From Planifilum fimeticola (GTDB lineage Bacteria; Bacillota; Bacilli; Thermoactinomycetales; DSM-44946), in the NCBI RefSeq assembly GCF_003001905.1, contig NZ_PVNE01000013.1:1-64000 (forward strand): a DNA stretch of 64,000 nt. Direction: 5' to 3'. Below, piece by piece: positions 9,423 through 18,728 of this stretch. Both the position numbers and the translations under genes were made by a program. Position 1 is the first letter of the stretch; each line of letters starts with the position of its first letter. The notes beneath the pieces are model-generated. The model did not search any database. It was not told the origin of the DNA and worked only from the letters and a program-made list of their open reading frames with translations.

Positions 9423-10103
9423 ATGAAACTGTACATCGATTCGGCCGATGTAGAAAAAATCGCCAGGATCCAAGACTACTATCCAGTGACCGGCGTCACT
9501 ACGAATCCAACGATTCTTGCCGCAGAAGGAAGGCCGTATTTGGAAACGTTGAAAGAAATCCGTTCCATCATCGGCATGGAAAAAGAAATTTTCGTTCAAG
9601 TGTTGGGAAATTGGGCGGAGGAAATGTTGGAAGAGGGGAAATACATCCTTGACACCATTCCGGGGAACGTGTTGATGAAAGTGCCGGTAACGGAAGAAGG
9701 CTTGAAGGCCATTCGGATGCTCTCCTCGGAAGGTATCCCCGTTTTGGCCACAACCATTTACACGGGGATGCAAGCCTTACTAGCGGCCATGGCCGGGGCT
9801 AAATATGTGGCCCCTTATGTAAACCGGATCAACAACTTGCCCGGCAATGGAAGGCAAGTCGTTTCCGAAATCGTGGCCTTGTTCGACAGATTTGATATGG
9901 GATGCGAAGTGTTGGCCGCTAGTTTCAAGAATGTCCAACAAGTGTATGATGCCGTGTTGGCCGGGGCCCATGCCGTGACGGTCGACCCCGATATCATCGA
10001 AAAGTTCGTCGCCTTCCCGTCCACTAAGGAAGATGTCTCCGACTTCCAGCAAAAATGGCAGGCAGCGTTTGGACCGGATCATACGAATTTGATGAAGGGC
10101 TGA
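9423..10103 (+). CDS. fsa: Fructose-6-phosphate aldolase (transaldolase-like)
   Basis: 226-aa class I aldolase of the small transaldolase family. The Schiff-base Lys86 lies in VLMKVPVT, with the VTTNPT signature near 25-30. Two discriminating positions favour aldolase over transaldolase: Gln59 (FVQV) and Tyr132 (APYVNRI). These correspond to Gln59/Tyr131 of E. coli FSA, where transaldolases have Glu/Phe. It would split fructose 6-phosphate, the product of SrlD, into dihydroxyacetone and glyceraldehyde 3-phosphate. Last gene of the sorbitol operon; RBS AAAGGAG. TalC-type transaldolase activity remains possible. Confidence 0.82.
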   Translation: MKLYIDSADVEKIARIQDYYPVTGVTTNPTILAAEGRPYLETLKEIRSIIGMEKEIFVQVLGNWAEEMLEEGKYILDTIPGNVLMKVPVTEEGLKAIRMLSSEGIPVLATTIYTGMQALLAAMAGAKYVAPYVNRINNLPGNGRQVVSEIVALFDRFDMGCEVLAASFKNVQQVYDAVLAGAHAVTVDPDIIEKFVAFPSTKEDVSDFQQKWQAAFGPDHTNLMKG

Positions 10104-10180
10104 AAAGCCCATGAGGCACACCGGAGCATGATCCGGTTGGGATCGAACATTGTATACGCCTGCTTGAAGGTCTTGTTACG

Positions 10181-10245
10181 AAAATCACCCCTTAAAGTAA
10201 TTTTTACAGGTTGTTTTCCTGTGTCTACTTTAAGGGGTGATTTTT
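10181..10245 (+). terminator. Terminator of the sorbitol operon
   Basis: Perfect 19-bp arms (10181-10199 and 10226-10244, core CACCCCTTAAAGT) enclose a second small stem (ACAGG / CCTGT) and end in TTTTT. It closes the gutR-fsa transcript. Confidence 0.88.
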
Positions 10246-10249
10246 AACC

Positions 10250-10543
10250 AAACCGAGAATTTGCTAAGCTGACACCTAATAAAGGGGACGATTTTTCTTC
10301 CATCGGGAAATTTCGAGACGGAAAATCAATTCTTTCTTGGCAATTTGTCAAAACTAAAAACTCCCGGTTCGATCACCGGGAGTTTAAACTGCTGACAACC
10401 CCAAGGTCAGGAGACGCTTTTCCGTCTCGGCTCCACGCAGTGGCGAGTCGCCGGACGAAAAATTGCCTCCCTCCCGAATCGACATTCTGGCATCATGAGA
10501 CTCCCATTTTGATCACCGGGAGTTTCTTTTAATTACAGGCCCC
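10250..10543. repeat. Intergenic spacer with two related hairpins
   Basis: No gene is seen. The stretch carries two hairpins that share the sequence GATCACCGGGAGTTT. One is at 10358-10385 (11-bp arms AAACTCCCGGT / ACCGGGAGTTT) and a diverged one at 10500-10530 (ACTCCC / GGGAGT, followed by TTCTTTT). They lie between the convergent sorbitol operon and the truncated fadE copy and may be duplicated terminators. The loop of the first resembles a tRNA T-arm, but no tRNA can be folded around it. Confidence 0.55.
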
Positions 10544-11136
10544 TTAAACCACATACCCTTCCGCTTCGAGGACCTGCTTGGCGATGGAACGCTTGAGGGC
10601 GGCTTCGTTGATCGGGGTGTAACGGGTCAATTTCTTCAGGACGGAAAGCTGGGTGCGGAGGACATCCCCTTCCTCCATCGCCGACAGGATGTGGCGGGCC
10701 CGCTGTTCGACCCGCGGGAAGGCTTCGTAGACGTGGGCCCGGGTGAGATCCGCCTTGAGCCGGGCTTTTTCTTCGCCTTCCTTGTCCAGGGCTTTTTTCG
10801 CCCGGAGCCGGGCGCTCTCCATGGCGTAAATCTCGATGGCGATGTCGGCGATGTCCCGCAGGATCTCCTGCTGTTTTTCCAGCTCCATCTGGTACTTCTC
10901 GACGGCGAGACCGGCGCTCATCAGAAAGATCTTCTTGGCGTTGTCGATCAGGTTGGCCTCTTCTTCCAGCAGGGCCGGTTCCTCTTCCGGCAGCGTCGGC
11001 ATCATCGTCAGCAGTTCTCCCTGCAGGGCCTGGACGGCCTGGATCAGGGGCAGCTCTCCCTTCATCGCCTTGCGCATCAGGGTGGCGGGAATCAGGAGCC
11101 GGTTGATCTCGTTGGCCCCTTCAAAGATGTGGTTGA
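10544..11136 (-). pseudogene. Truncated duplicate of fadE (acyl-CoA dehydrogenase C-terminal third)
   Basis: This segment matches the 3' end of the intact fadE at 12674-13266 base for base with scattered substitutions and the same length (593 bp), including the final GYVV codons. Homology stops abruptly near 11136 inside the codons for [10 protein letters not shown], seven bases before the stop codon of the epoxide hydrolase gene. An open frame from [10 protein letters not shown] (11077) to the stop remains. It would lack the FAD and acyl-CoA sites, so I treat it as a gene fragment from a tandem duplication. Confidence 0.85.
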
Positions 11137-11142
11137 AAGGGA

Positions 11143-12297
11143 TTAACGGAAACGGCGGAAAAATTTCCGCACGTCTTCCACAAACAAATCAGGTGCCTCT
11201 AACGCAGCAAAATGACCACCACGATCAAATTCAGTCCAATGGACAATGGAGTATTGAAGCTCAGCAAAACGACGAACAGGAAGGTTAATATCGTACGGGA
11301 AAACAGCGATTCCCACAGGTACTGGACATGACTTGGATTGTACTTTGGACCGGGCATTTTCATAATAAAGAAGGGCCGATGAACCAGCAGTACCTGTGAG
11401 CCAGTAGAGCATCACGTTCGTAAGTAGATAATCCTCTGCAACCGGACAAGCTGGATCAGTCCATTCGATAAATTTCTCCGCGATCCAAGCCAGCTGCCCG
11501 ACGGGCGAGTCAGTAAGGGCATAGGAAATTGTTTGGGGACGAGTGGACTGAAGCCTCATGTAACCAGGAGGAGCCTCTCTTAACCGTTTGGTATTGACGA
11601 TTCTGGCCTTATCTTCCTCCGATAGATCGCTAATGTCAGCGGACGGAGGAGGGGGAGTCGGCAGATAGTTGAGATGTACACCACAAACGTGTTCCGAGTC
11701 TATGGCTCCTAAAGCTCTGGAAATTGCGGAACCCCAATCCCCGCCCTGGGCTCCGTACCGGTCATAACCAAGCCTCCTCATCAATTCAGCCCAGGCGTGA
11801 GCGATTCGATTGACATTCCACCCCTTCTCTTTCACGGGGCCGGAAAAACCGAAGCCCGGAATCGATGGGATTACCAAGTGGAAGGCATCCGCCGGATCAC
11901 CGCCGTGGGATTTCGGATCGGTAAGCGGACCAATAATGTCAAGAAACTCCACAATGGAACCGGGCCAACCGTGGGTGATAATCAGCGGAAGCGCATTCTT
12001 CTCAGGAGAACGGACATGCAGAAAATGGATATTTGCTCCATCGATTGTCGCCGTGAATTGGGGGAAGGAGTTCAACAATGCCTCGTATTTTCGCCAGTCG
12101 TACGAGGTGCGCCAGTACTCCACCAGCTGTTTTAAACGGTCGAGTGGAACCCCGTAGTTTCTCTCAGGGCCAGGCAGTTCAGCGGGCCAACGGGTGCGGG
12201 CCAGACGGTTTTGCAGATCGTCCAGCTCGGATTGGGGGATGGCGATGCGAAAGGGTTGAAGAGAAAAATTCGAACGGTTCGGTCCCGGATGACTCAT
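11143..12297 (-). CDS. Epoxide hydrolase (alpha/beta hydrolase with EHN N-terminal domain)
   Basis: 384-aa enzyme. The N-terminal EHN domain starts FRIAIPQSELDDLQNRL. It is followed by the alpha/beta hydrolase core with ITHGWPGS (oxyanion HGWP) and the nucleophile Asp in GAQGGDWGS. A C-terminal catalytic His lies in DRGGHFAALE. Such enzymes add water to epoxides. ATG at 12297 follows AAGGGTGAT; a GTG at 12339 is in frame. Its base composition is noticeably less GC-rich than the fad genes on either side, and it sits exactly at the truncation edge of the fadE copy. Both suggest acquisition by transfer. Confidence 0.85.
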   Translation of the reverse strand: MSHPGPNRSNFSLQPFRIAIPQSELDDLQNRLARTRWPAELPGPERNYGVPLDRLKQLVEYWRTSYDWRKYEALLNSFPQFTATIDGANIHFLHVRSPEKNALPLIITHGWPGSIVEFLDIIGPLTDPKSHGGDPADAFHLVIPSIPGFGFSGPVKEKGWNVNRIAHAWAELMRRLGYDRYGAQGGDWGSAISRALGAIDSEHVCGVHLNYLPTPPPPSADISDLSEEDKARIVNTKRLREAPPGYMRLQSTRPQTISYALTDSPVGQLAWIAEKFIEWTDPACPVAEDYLLTNVMLYWLTGTAGSSALLYYENARSKVQSKSCPVPVGIAVFPYDINLPVRRFAELQYSIVHWTEFDRGGHFAALEAPDLFVEDVRKFFRRFR

Positions 12298-12339
12298 ATC
12301 AAGATCACCCTTTTCAAGTAAAATGGGCTGCGATTGCAC

Positions 12340-12673
12340 TTTGGCGCGTTGATGAACGTTCCGGATGACGATGCGAATTTCCCCGGCGTTTGTTCATGCA
12401 AACATCCTCTCTTTTGATGAGACGATCGCTGTCGACCGCGGTTTCTCTTTGATGCAACTACACTCAACCTTCCACACCGACTTTTAGAGTAAGTACTTAC
12501 TTACATCCACTTTATTCCTCCTCTCTTCCGTTGTCAAGCGGGAGCTGCGGCGCCAATTCCTTTCCCATTCCACAAAAGTTCGTACCCCCGGTTGCCCGTT
12601 TGCATCCAAGAAAAAACGCCCCCGCTCAGGGAGCGGGGGTGTGTCGATTTCATCCCATTTTCTTCTTGCACCC
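12340..12673 (-). promoter_or_regulatory. Upstream region of the epoxide hydrolase with a 14-bp palindrome
   Basis: No gene is supported here. A perfect palindrome AGTAAGTACTTACT lies at 12488-12501, of the kind bound by TetR-family repressors. It is about 190 bp upstream of the epoxide hydrolase start and could be its operator. No TetR gene is in the window. The fadE terminator occupies 12611-12639. Confidence 0.45.
12611..12639 (-). terminator. Terminator of the fadNAE operon
   Basis: On the minus strand, nine-base GC-rich arms (12639-12631 and 12627-12619, CCCCCGCTC / GAGCGGGGG) are followed by GCGTTTTTT. It lies 35 bp beyond the fadE stop codon. Confidence 0.88.
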
Positions 12674-14455
12674 TCATACCACATAGCCGTCCGCTTCGAG
12701 GATCTGCTTGGCGATGGAACGCTTGAGGGCGACTTCGTTGATCGGGGTGTAGCGGGTCAACTTCTTCAGGACGGAGAGCTGGGTGCGGAGGACATCTCCT
12801 TCCTCCATCGCCGACAGGATGTGGCGGGCCCGCTGTTCGATCCGCGGGAAGGCTTCGAAGACGTAGGCCCGGGTGAGATCCGCCTTGAGCCGGGCTTTTT
12901 CTTCGCCTTCCTTGTCCAGGGCTTTTTTCGCCCGGAGCCAGGCGCTCTCCATGGCGTAAATCTCGATGGCGATGTCGGCGATGTCCCGCAGGATCTCCTG
13001 CTGCTTTTCCAGTTCCATCTGGTATTTCTCGACGGCGAGGCCGGCGCTCATCAGGAAGATCTTCTTGGCGTTGTCGATCAGGTTGGCTTCTTCCTCCAGC
13101 AGGGCCGGCTCCTCTTCCGGCAGCATCGGCATCATCGTCATCAGTTCTTCCTGAAGTTCCTGTGCCGCCTGGATCAGGGGCAGTTCTCCCTTCATCGCCT
13201 TGCGCATCAAGGTGGCGGGAATCAGGAGCCGGTTGATCTCGTTGGTCCCTTCAAAGATGCGGTTGATCCGGGAATCGCGGTACATGTTTTCGATCTCGTA
13301 CTCCTGCATGAAGCCGTAACCGCCGTGAATCTGCACCCCTTCGTCCACCACGTAGTCCAGCACTTCGGAGCCGAACACCTTGTTGATGGAGCATTCCAGG
13401 GCGTATTCGGCGATCGCTTTGGCGACGTCCGCCCCCTGGGCCCCTTCCACTTGGCTGAGGTTCTCCTCGAAATATCCGCCGGTGCGGTACACCATGCTCT
13501 CCAGGGCATAGGTCTTGGCGGCCATCGTCGCCAGTTTTTCCCGGATCAGCCCGAACTTGGCGATCGGAACCTTGAACTGTTTCCGCTCCTTGGCGTACTT
13601 GGCGGAAATTTCGATGGCCCGCTTGGCGGAACCGAGGCAGCCCGCCGCCAGCTTAAACCGGCCGATGTTGAGAATGTTGAAGGCGATCACATGGCCCCTG
13701 CCCGGCTCACCCAGGACGTTCTCCACCGGAACCCGGGCTTCGTCCAGGATCAGCGTTCGGGTGGAAGATCCCTTGATCCCCATCTTCTTCTCTTCCGGGC
13801 CGACGGAGACGCCCGGGAAGTCCCGCTCGACGATGAAGGCGGTGAATTTCTCGCCGTCGATCTTGGCGTAGACGATGAAAACGTCGGCGAAACCGGAGTT
13901 GGTGATCCACTGCTTTTCCCCGGTCAGGAGGTAGTATTTGCCGTCCTCGCTCAGCTTGGCCGTGGTCTTGGCCCCCAGGGCGTCGGAACCGGATCCGGGC
14001 TCCGTCAGGGCGTAGGCGGCGATTTTTTCACCCGTGGCCAGGGCGGGAAGGTATTTTTTCTTCTGTTCCTCATTGCCGAAGAAGACGATCGGCAGGCTCC
14101 CGATCCCCACGTGGGCGCCGTGGCTGAGCCCGAAGGAACGGCCGAGGGAGATCTTCTCGGTGATCAGGGTGGAGGTGATTTTGTCCAGTCCGAAACCGCC
14201 GTACTCCTCCGGCACGTCGGCCCCGAGCAGCCCCAGTTCCCCCGCCTGTTTCAAGAGGCGCACGGTATGGTCAAAGTTGTGGTTCTCGATCTCCTCCAAT
14301 ACCGGCCACACCTTTTCCTTGACGAAGTCTTCGGTGGTCTTGGCGATCATCTTTTGCTCTTCGTTGATGTCCTCGGGGGTGAAAATCTCCTCGGGAGCCG
14401 GCCGCTCCAGCAGGAAGCCGCCCCCTTTTTTGGCCACGCTTTCGGTCGTCGACAT
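12674..14455 (-). CDS. fadE: Acyl-CoA dehydrogenase
   Basis: FAD enzyme of the first beta-oxidation step. 593 aa, the length of Bacillus FadE (594), which has a C-terminal helical extension beyond the usual 380-aa fold. Family stretches include [30 protein letters not shown] and [15 protein letters not shown]. The catalytic base should be in [10 protein letters not shown]. Third gene after fadN and fadA, as in Bacillus. Its last 593 bp are duplicated at 10544-11136. Confidence 0.95.
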   Translation of the reverse strand: MSTTESVAKKGGGFLLERPAPEEIFTPEDINEEQKMIAKTTEDFVKEKVWPVLEEIENHNFDHTVRLLKQAGELGLLGADVPEEYGGFGLDKITSTLITEKISLGRSFGLSHGAHVGIGSLPIVFFGNEEQKKKYLPALATGEKIAAYALTEPGSGSDALGAKTTAKLSEDGKYYLLTGEKQWITNSGFADVFIVYAKIDGEKFTAFIVERDFPGVSVGPEEKKMGIKGSSTRTLILDEARVPVENVLGEPGRGHVIAFNILNIGRFKLAAGCLGSAKRAIEISAKYAKERKQFKVPIAKFGLIREKLATMAAKTYALESMVYRTGGYFEENLSQVEGAQGADVAKAIAEYALECSINKVFGSEVLDYVVDEGVQIHGGYGFMQEYEIENMYRDSRINRIFEGTNEINRLLIPATLMRKAMKGELPLIQAAQELQEELMTMMPMLPEEEPALLEEEANLIDNAKKIFLMSAGLAVEKYQMELEKQQEILRDIADIAIEIYAMESAWLRAKKALDKEGEEKARLKADLTRAYVFEAFPRIEQRARHILSAMEEGDVLRTQLSVLKKLTRYTPINEVALKRSIAKQILEADGYVV

Positions 14456-14481
14456 CTTTCCTCTCCTCCTTCAAAATTTTT

Positions 14482-15663
14482 TCAGGACACCATTTCGAAC
14501 ACGCCTGCCGCACCCATGCCGCCGCCGATGCACATGGTGACGACGCCGATTTTCTTCTTGCGGCGGGCCAGCTCATTGAGGATCGATACCGTCAGTTTGG
14601 CGCCGGTGCAACCCAGCGGATGGCCCAGGGCGATCGCGCCGCCGTTGACGTTGACAATCTCCGGATTCAGCTCGAGACGGCGGATCACCTCCAGCGACTG
14701 GGAAGCAAAGGCCTCGTTCAGTTCGACGAGATCCACCTGATCCAGCGTCAGCCCCGCCAGCTTCAGCGCCTTGGGAACGGCCACCACCGGTCCGATTCCC
14801 ATGATGTCGGGATCGACGCCGCCGACGGCGAAGGAACGATAGACGGCGATGGGCCGAATTCCCAACTGCTCGGCCTTCTCCGCCGACATCACCATCACGG
14901 CGGCGGCCCCGTCACTGGTCTGGGAGGAGTTCCCCGCCGTGACGGTTCCGTCCACCCGGAAGACCGGCTTCAGTTTGGCCAGAACCTCCAGCGAGGTGTC
15001 GGGGCGAACCCCCTCGTCGGTGTCGAAGACGATTTCCTTCTCCCTCAGCTTGCCGTTTTCGTCGATGAACCGCTCCTTGACGGTGACCGGAACGATCTCA
15101 TCCTTGAATTTGCCCTCCTGGATCGCCCGGTGGGCCTTCCGGTGGCTTTCCACGGCAAAGCGGTCCTGATCCTCCCGGGAGACGCCGAACCTTCTGGCCA
15201 CTTCCTCGGCCGTGTGCCCCATCGACATGTAGATCTGGGGATAGTGCTCCATCAGGTAGGGGTTAGGGGAGGGCTTGTAGCCCGTCATCGGCACCATGCT
15301 CATGCTCTCCACGCCGCCGGCGATCACCACGTCGGCGAAGCCGCACATGATCTTTTCCGCGGCCATGGCGATGGTCTGCAGCCCGGAAGAGCAGAACCGG
15401 TTGACCGTCACTCCCGGAACCTCCGTGGGAAGACCGGCGCGGACCGCGATGATCCGGGCGATGTTCAGCCCCTGCTCCCCTTCCGGCATGGCGCAACCCA
15501 TGATCACGTCTTCCACTTCCTTGGGATCCACCTGGGGAACCCGGCGCATCAGTTCCCTGACGACGGCGGCTCCCAGCTCATCGGGGCGGGTGTTTTTCAG
15601 CGTGCCCTTGTGGGCTTTCCCGACAGCCGTCCGGGCTCCCGCCACGATCACTGCTTCGCGCAT
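14482..15663 (-). CDS. fadA: Acetyl-CoA acyltransferase (3-ketoacyl-CoA thiolase)
   Basis: 393-aa thiolase performing the last beta-oxidation step. The acyl-accepting Cys91 is in RFCSSGLQT, and the His and second Cys are in [11 protein letters not shown] and [10 protein letters not shown]. It lies 42 bp after fadN and 26 bp before fadE, consistent with one transcript. In this context thiolysis of medium or long chains is more likely than an acetoacetyl-CoA-specific role. Confidence 0.95.
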   Translation of the reverse strand: MREAVIVAGARTAVGKAHKGTLKNTRPDELGAAVVRELMRRVPQVDPKEVEDVIMGCAMPEGEQGLNIARIIAVRAGLPTEVPGVTVNRFCSSGLQTIAMAAEKIMCGFADVVIAGGVESMSMVPMTGYKPSPNPYLMEHYPQIYMSMGHTAEEVARRFGVSREDQDRFAVESHRKAHRAIQEGKFKDEIVPVTVKERFIDENGKLREKEIVFDTDEGVRPDTSLEVLAKLKPVFRVDGTVTAGNSSQTSDGAAAVMVMSAEKAEQLGIRPIAVYRSFAVGGVDPDIMGIGPVVAVPKALKLAGLTLDQVDLVELNEAFASQSLEVIRRLELNPEIVNVNGGAIALGHPLGCTGAKLTVSILNELARRKKKIGVVTMCIGGGMGAAGVFEMVS

Positions 15664-15705
15664 ACTCTCCTCTCCTCCCTTTGTATCCCTTTCGATCCGC
15701 CGGAC

Positions 15706-18105
15706 TCAGTTCCGGAGCGGCTTGTTCTTGGTCAGCATGTGCATCATGCGCTGCTGGGACTTCGGCTCGCCGGCCAGGCTGAGGAAGGCCTCCCGCTCCA
15801 GATCCAACAGGTACTGCTCGTCAACCAGCGTCCCTTCGGGAACTTCGCCCCCCGCCAGGACGTAGGCCAGCTTGCTGGCGATCTTGTAGTCGTGCTCCGT
15901 GATATATCCCGACTGCAGCAGGTTGTAGGCGCCCAGTCTCAGCACGTTGTAGCCCGACTCGCCCACCACGGGAATCTTCCGGGGCTGCGGCGGCCGGTAT
16001 CCGGCCCGGTCCATCGCCAGAACCGCCTGTTTGGCGTCGTACAGGAGATGATCCCGGTTGACGGTGATGCCGTCATAGGGCCGCAGGAACTTGTAATCCC
16101 TGGCTTCGTGCGCGCTGGTGGACACCTTGGCCATGCCGATGATCTCGAACACCTTGTTCACCAGGGGCTGCAGCAGGAGTTTTTCCTTCGGATCCACCCC
16201 TTCGGTCCAGCGGAGAAGCATCTCCTTGTTTCCGCCGCCGCCGGGGATCAGGCCGACACCCACTTCCACCAGGCCCATGTAGGTTTCCGCCGCCGCCTGG
16301 ATGCGGTCCGCCGGGAGGCAAACTTCCACACCGCCGCCCAGGGCCATGCCGAAGGGAGCGGCCACCACCGGACGATCCAGGTAGCGGAGGGATCCCATCG
16401 CCTTCTGGAACTGGCGGACCATCAGGTCGAGCTCCGGCCAGTTTTGGTCTTGGGCCTCCATCAGGATCAGCATCAAGTTGGCGCCGACGCAGAAATTGGT
16501 CCCCTGGTTGCCGATGACCAGACCGCGGTAGTTGGCGGAAACCTCTTTCACCGCCGCGTTGATCATCATGATGATGTCGGCGCCGATGGCGTTTTTGGGC
16601 GAATGGAATTCGAGCAGGGCCACGTCGTCCCCGATGTCGATCAGGCTGGCGCCCTTGTTGGCCTTGATCACCCGGTTCTGCTCCTTCAGGCGATCCAGGG
16701 AGATGGTTTTGGGATGCTCTTCCACGTCACGGAACTTCCCGCCGACGTGGAAGTGGCGAACTTTTCCGTCTTCCTTGCCGTAGAAGGATTTGGCGCCGGA
16801 GGCGAGCAACTCCTCCACGAGGGGCGGGATCGTTTCCCCCTCTTCGCGCATGCGGGCGACGGACTTCTCCACGCCGATGGCATCCCACATTTCGAAGGGT
16901 CCCAGATCCCAGTTGAAGCCCCACTTCATCGCCCGGTCGACGCTCACGATGTCGTCGGCGATCTCCGGAATGCGCGCCGCTGAATAGAGGAGAGTCTTTT
17001 TCGTGATCTCCCAGGCGAAGCGTCCCGCCGCATCGTCGGCGTACACCAGGGCCTGCAGCTTTTCCGGCAAAGATTTGGCCCGTTTGGCCGCTTCCAGGGA
17101 CGGGGCGCGCAGCTTCTTGCGCGGACGGTATTCCATCGTCTCCGGATCCAGGGCGAGAATCTCGCTTCCCTTTTCCCCCTTCACCTTTTTGTAGAAACCT
17201 TGCCCCGTCTTTTGACCCAGCCACTTCCGCTCCACCATGTTCCGAAGCAGCGGGGATACGACAAAGGTTTCCTTTTCGGCGGGGTCGCTCACGTTTTCCC
17301 GGACGTTGTCGGCGACGTGGACGAAGGTGTCCAAACCGACCAGATCCAGGGTGCGGAAGGTGGCGCTCTTGGGACGGCCCATCGCCCGGCCGGTGATGGC
17401 ATCCACTTCATCCGGACCCAGCCCGGCCTCCTGCATCGCCTTCAACGTCACCTGCAGCCCGTAGACGCCGATCCGGTTGGCGATGAAGTTGGGGGTGTCC
17501 TTGGCCATGACGACCCCTTTGCCCAGCACTTCCTCGGCGAAGGCTTTCATCTCCTCCACGATTTCCGGACGGGTCGCCTCGGTCGGGATGATCTCCAGCA
17601 GCTTCATGTAGCGGGGAGGATTGAAAAAGTGCGTGCCCAGGAAATGGGAGCGGAACTCCTCCGAGCGCCCTTCCACCATGGCACGGATGGAGATTCCCGA
17701 AGTGTTGGAGCTGACGATCGTCCCCGGTTTCCACACCTGCTCCACCTTCGCGTAGAGATCCTGCTTGATCTTCAGGTTCTCGACGACCGCTTCGACGATC
17801 CAGTCCACTTCTCCCAGCTTGTCGAGATCATCCTCCAGGTTGCCCACGGTGATCAGGTTCGCCGCTTCCCTGTGGTACAGAGGCGACGGCTTTTCCTTCA
17901 GGAGGCGATCCTTACCGGCCTGGGCCAGCCGGTTGCGCACCCGGGGATCGTCCAGCGTAAGGCCCTTCTTCTTTTCTTCCTCCGTCAATTCCCTCGGAAC
18001 GATGTCCAAAAGATAAGTGGGAATGCCCACGTTGGCCAAGTGCCCGGCGATGGCGGCCCCCATCACCCCGGCACCGAGCACGGCGGCCCGTTTGATCTTC
18101 GCCAC
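15706..18105 (-). CDS. fadN: 3-Hydroxyacyl-CoA dehydrogenase / enoyl-CoA hydratase
   Basis: 799-aa bifunctional protein. The N-terminal Rossmann domain (LGAGVMGAAIAGHL, GxGxxG at 11-16) and 3HCDH C-domains (SNTSGI, GTHFFNPPRYM) are followed by a crotonase-type hydratase in the second half (NQGTNFCVGANL, ALGGGVEVCLPADR). The domain order is that of Bacillus FadN and not of proteobacterial FadB. It begins the fadNAE operon, and a FadR-like palindrome lies 47 bp upstream of its start. Confidence 0.95.
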   Translation of the reverse strand: MAKIKRAAVLGAGVMGAAIAGHLANVGIPTYLLDIVPRELTEEEKKKGLTLDDPRVRNRLAQAGKDRLLKEKPSPLYHREAANLITVGNLEDDLDKLGEVDWIVEAVVENLKIKQDLYAKVEQVWKPGTIVSSNTSGISIRAMVEGRSEEFRSHFLGTHFFNPPRYMKLLEIIPTEATRPEIVEEMKAFAEEVLGKGVVMAKDTPNFIANRIGVYGLQVTLKAMQEAGLGPDEVDAITGRAMGRPKSATFRTLDLVGLDTFVHVADNVRENVSDPAEKETFVVSPLLRNMVERKWLGQKTGQGFYKKVKGEKGSEILALDPETMEYRPRKKLRAPSLEAAKRAKSLPEKLQALVYADDAAGRFAWEITKKTLLYSAARIPEIADDIVSVDRAMKWGFNWDLGPFEMWDAIGVEKSVARMREEGETIPPLVEELLASGAKSFYGKEDGKVRHFHVGGKFRDVEEHPKTISLDRLKEQNRVIKANKGASLIDIGDDVALLEFHSPKNAIGADIIMMINAAVKEVSANYRGLVIGNQGTNFCVGANLMLILMEAQDQNWPELDLMVRQFQKAMGSLRYLDRPVVAAPFGMALGGGVEVCLPADRIQAAAETYMGLVEVGVGLIPGGGGNKEMLLRWTEGVDPKEKLLLQPLVNKVFEIIGMAKVSTSAHEARDYKFLRPYDGITVNRDHLLYDAKQAVLAMDRAGYRPPQPRKIPVVGESGYNVLRLGAYNLLQSGYITEHDYKIASKLAYVLAGGEVPEGTLVDEQYLLDLEREAFLSLAGEPKSQQRMMHMLTKNKPLRN

Positions 18106-18151
18106 AGTCGATCCTCCTCTCCCTATTTCGCCCTTCCGCGGAAAATCCTTG

Positions 18152-18169
18152 TGAATGAATGGTCATTCA
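18152..18169. promoter_or_regulatory. FadR-type operator
   Basis: TGAATGAATGGTCATTCA differs at one position from the Bacillus FadR consensus TGAATGAMTANTCATTCA. It lies in the leader of fadN, where FadR (a TetR-family repressor released by long-chain acyl-CoA) would repress beta-oxidation. The fadR gene itself is not in the window. The rest of 18106-18400 holds no gene. Confidence 0.8.
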
Positions 18170-18361
18170 TTTCAGGCTGAGAAAAAAACACCTTCCGCGG
18201 ATAGGCGCCTTCCCTGACATCCCTTGTCATGCATCCTCCGGGCAAAGGGCCCGAGTCTTCGAAAAAAAGTGCTTTCAAAGATTATTATTTATCTGATGAA
18301 CCTCCGCCGTCAAGGGGGAACAAAAACTTTGTGTCCGCCGACAGCTCGGATGAAACCCTAG

Positions 18362-18393
18362 AAAAGCGCGGGTGCGGTATGCCGCACCCGCGC
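18362..18393 (-). terminator. Terminator of the ferredoxin gene
   Basis: Twelve- to thirteen-base GC-rich arms (GCGCGGGTGCGG / CCGCACCCGCGC) lie immediately after the ferredoxin stop and are followed by only a short TTTTC on the minus strand. Confidence 0.75.
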
Positions 18394-18400
18394 CGCCCGA

Positions 18401-18634
18401 TCATTTGAAGAAGTTGGCATTGATCTCGATGTATTCCTGCTCCTCTTCCGGAACCATGTCCTCCTGGTAAATCGCTTCCACCGGGCAGACCGGTTCGCAG
18501 GCACCGCAATCGATGCAGGTGTCCGGATCGATGTAATACTGGACATCGTCGCCATGAATCGCGTCCACGGGACATACCTCAACGCATTCCGCAGCCTTTT
18601 CATCCTTACAAGGCGAAGTGATCACGTAGGCCAT
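18401..18634 (-). CDS. Ferredoxin, 7Fe type
   Basis: 77-aa small electron carrier. The first half has Cys9, Cys17, Cys21-Pro, the spacing of a 3Fe-4S site. The second half has Cys40-x2-Cys43-x2-Cys46-x3-Cys50-Pro, a 4Fe-4S site. Acidic C-terminus (EEEQEYIEIN). The architecture matches ferredoxins of thermophilic bacilli. It is monocistronic, with a divergent spacer upstream. Confidence 0.93.
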   Translation of the reverse strand: MAYVITSPCKDEKAAECVEVCPVDAIHGDDVQYYIDPDTCIDCGACEPVCPVEAIYQEDMVPEEEQEYIEINANFFK

Positions 18635-18728
18635 TGAATAAACCCCCTTGTCGTACTTTGCTCGGTTTCGTGATAAATCCTTGATGTCTACCGGCCCCCT
18701 CCACGGCGGTCGCCCATCATCGGCCTTC

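Noticed and set aside
10354-10390. Sequence CCCGGTTCGATCACCGGG resembling a tRNA T-arm
   Set aside because: No acceptor, D or anticodon arm can be placed around it, and it is repeated in diverged form at 10500-10530 as a plain hairpin.
12484-12684. Minus-strand 66-codon frame downstream of fadE
   Set aside because: It contains the fadE terminator stem and overlaps the fadE 3' end in another frame.
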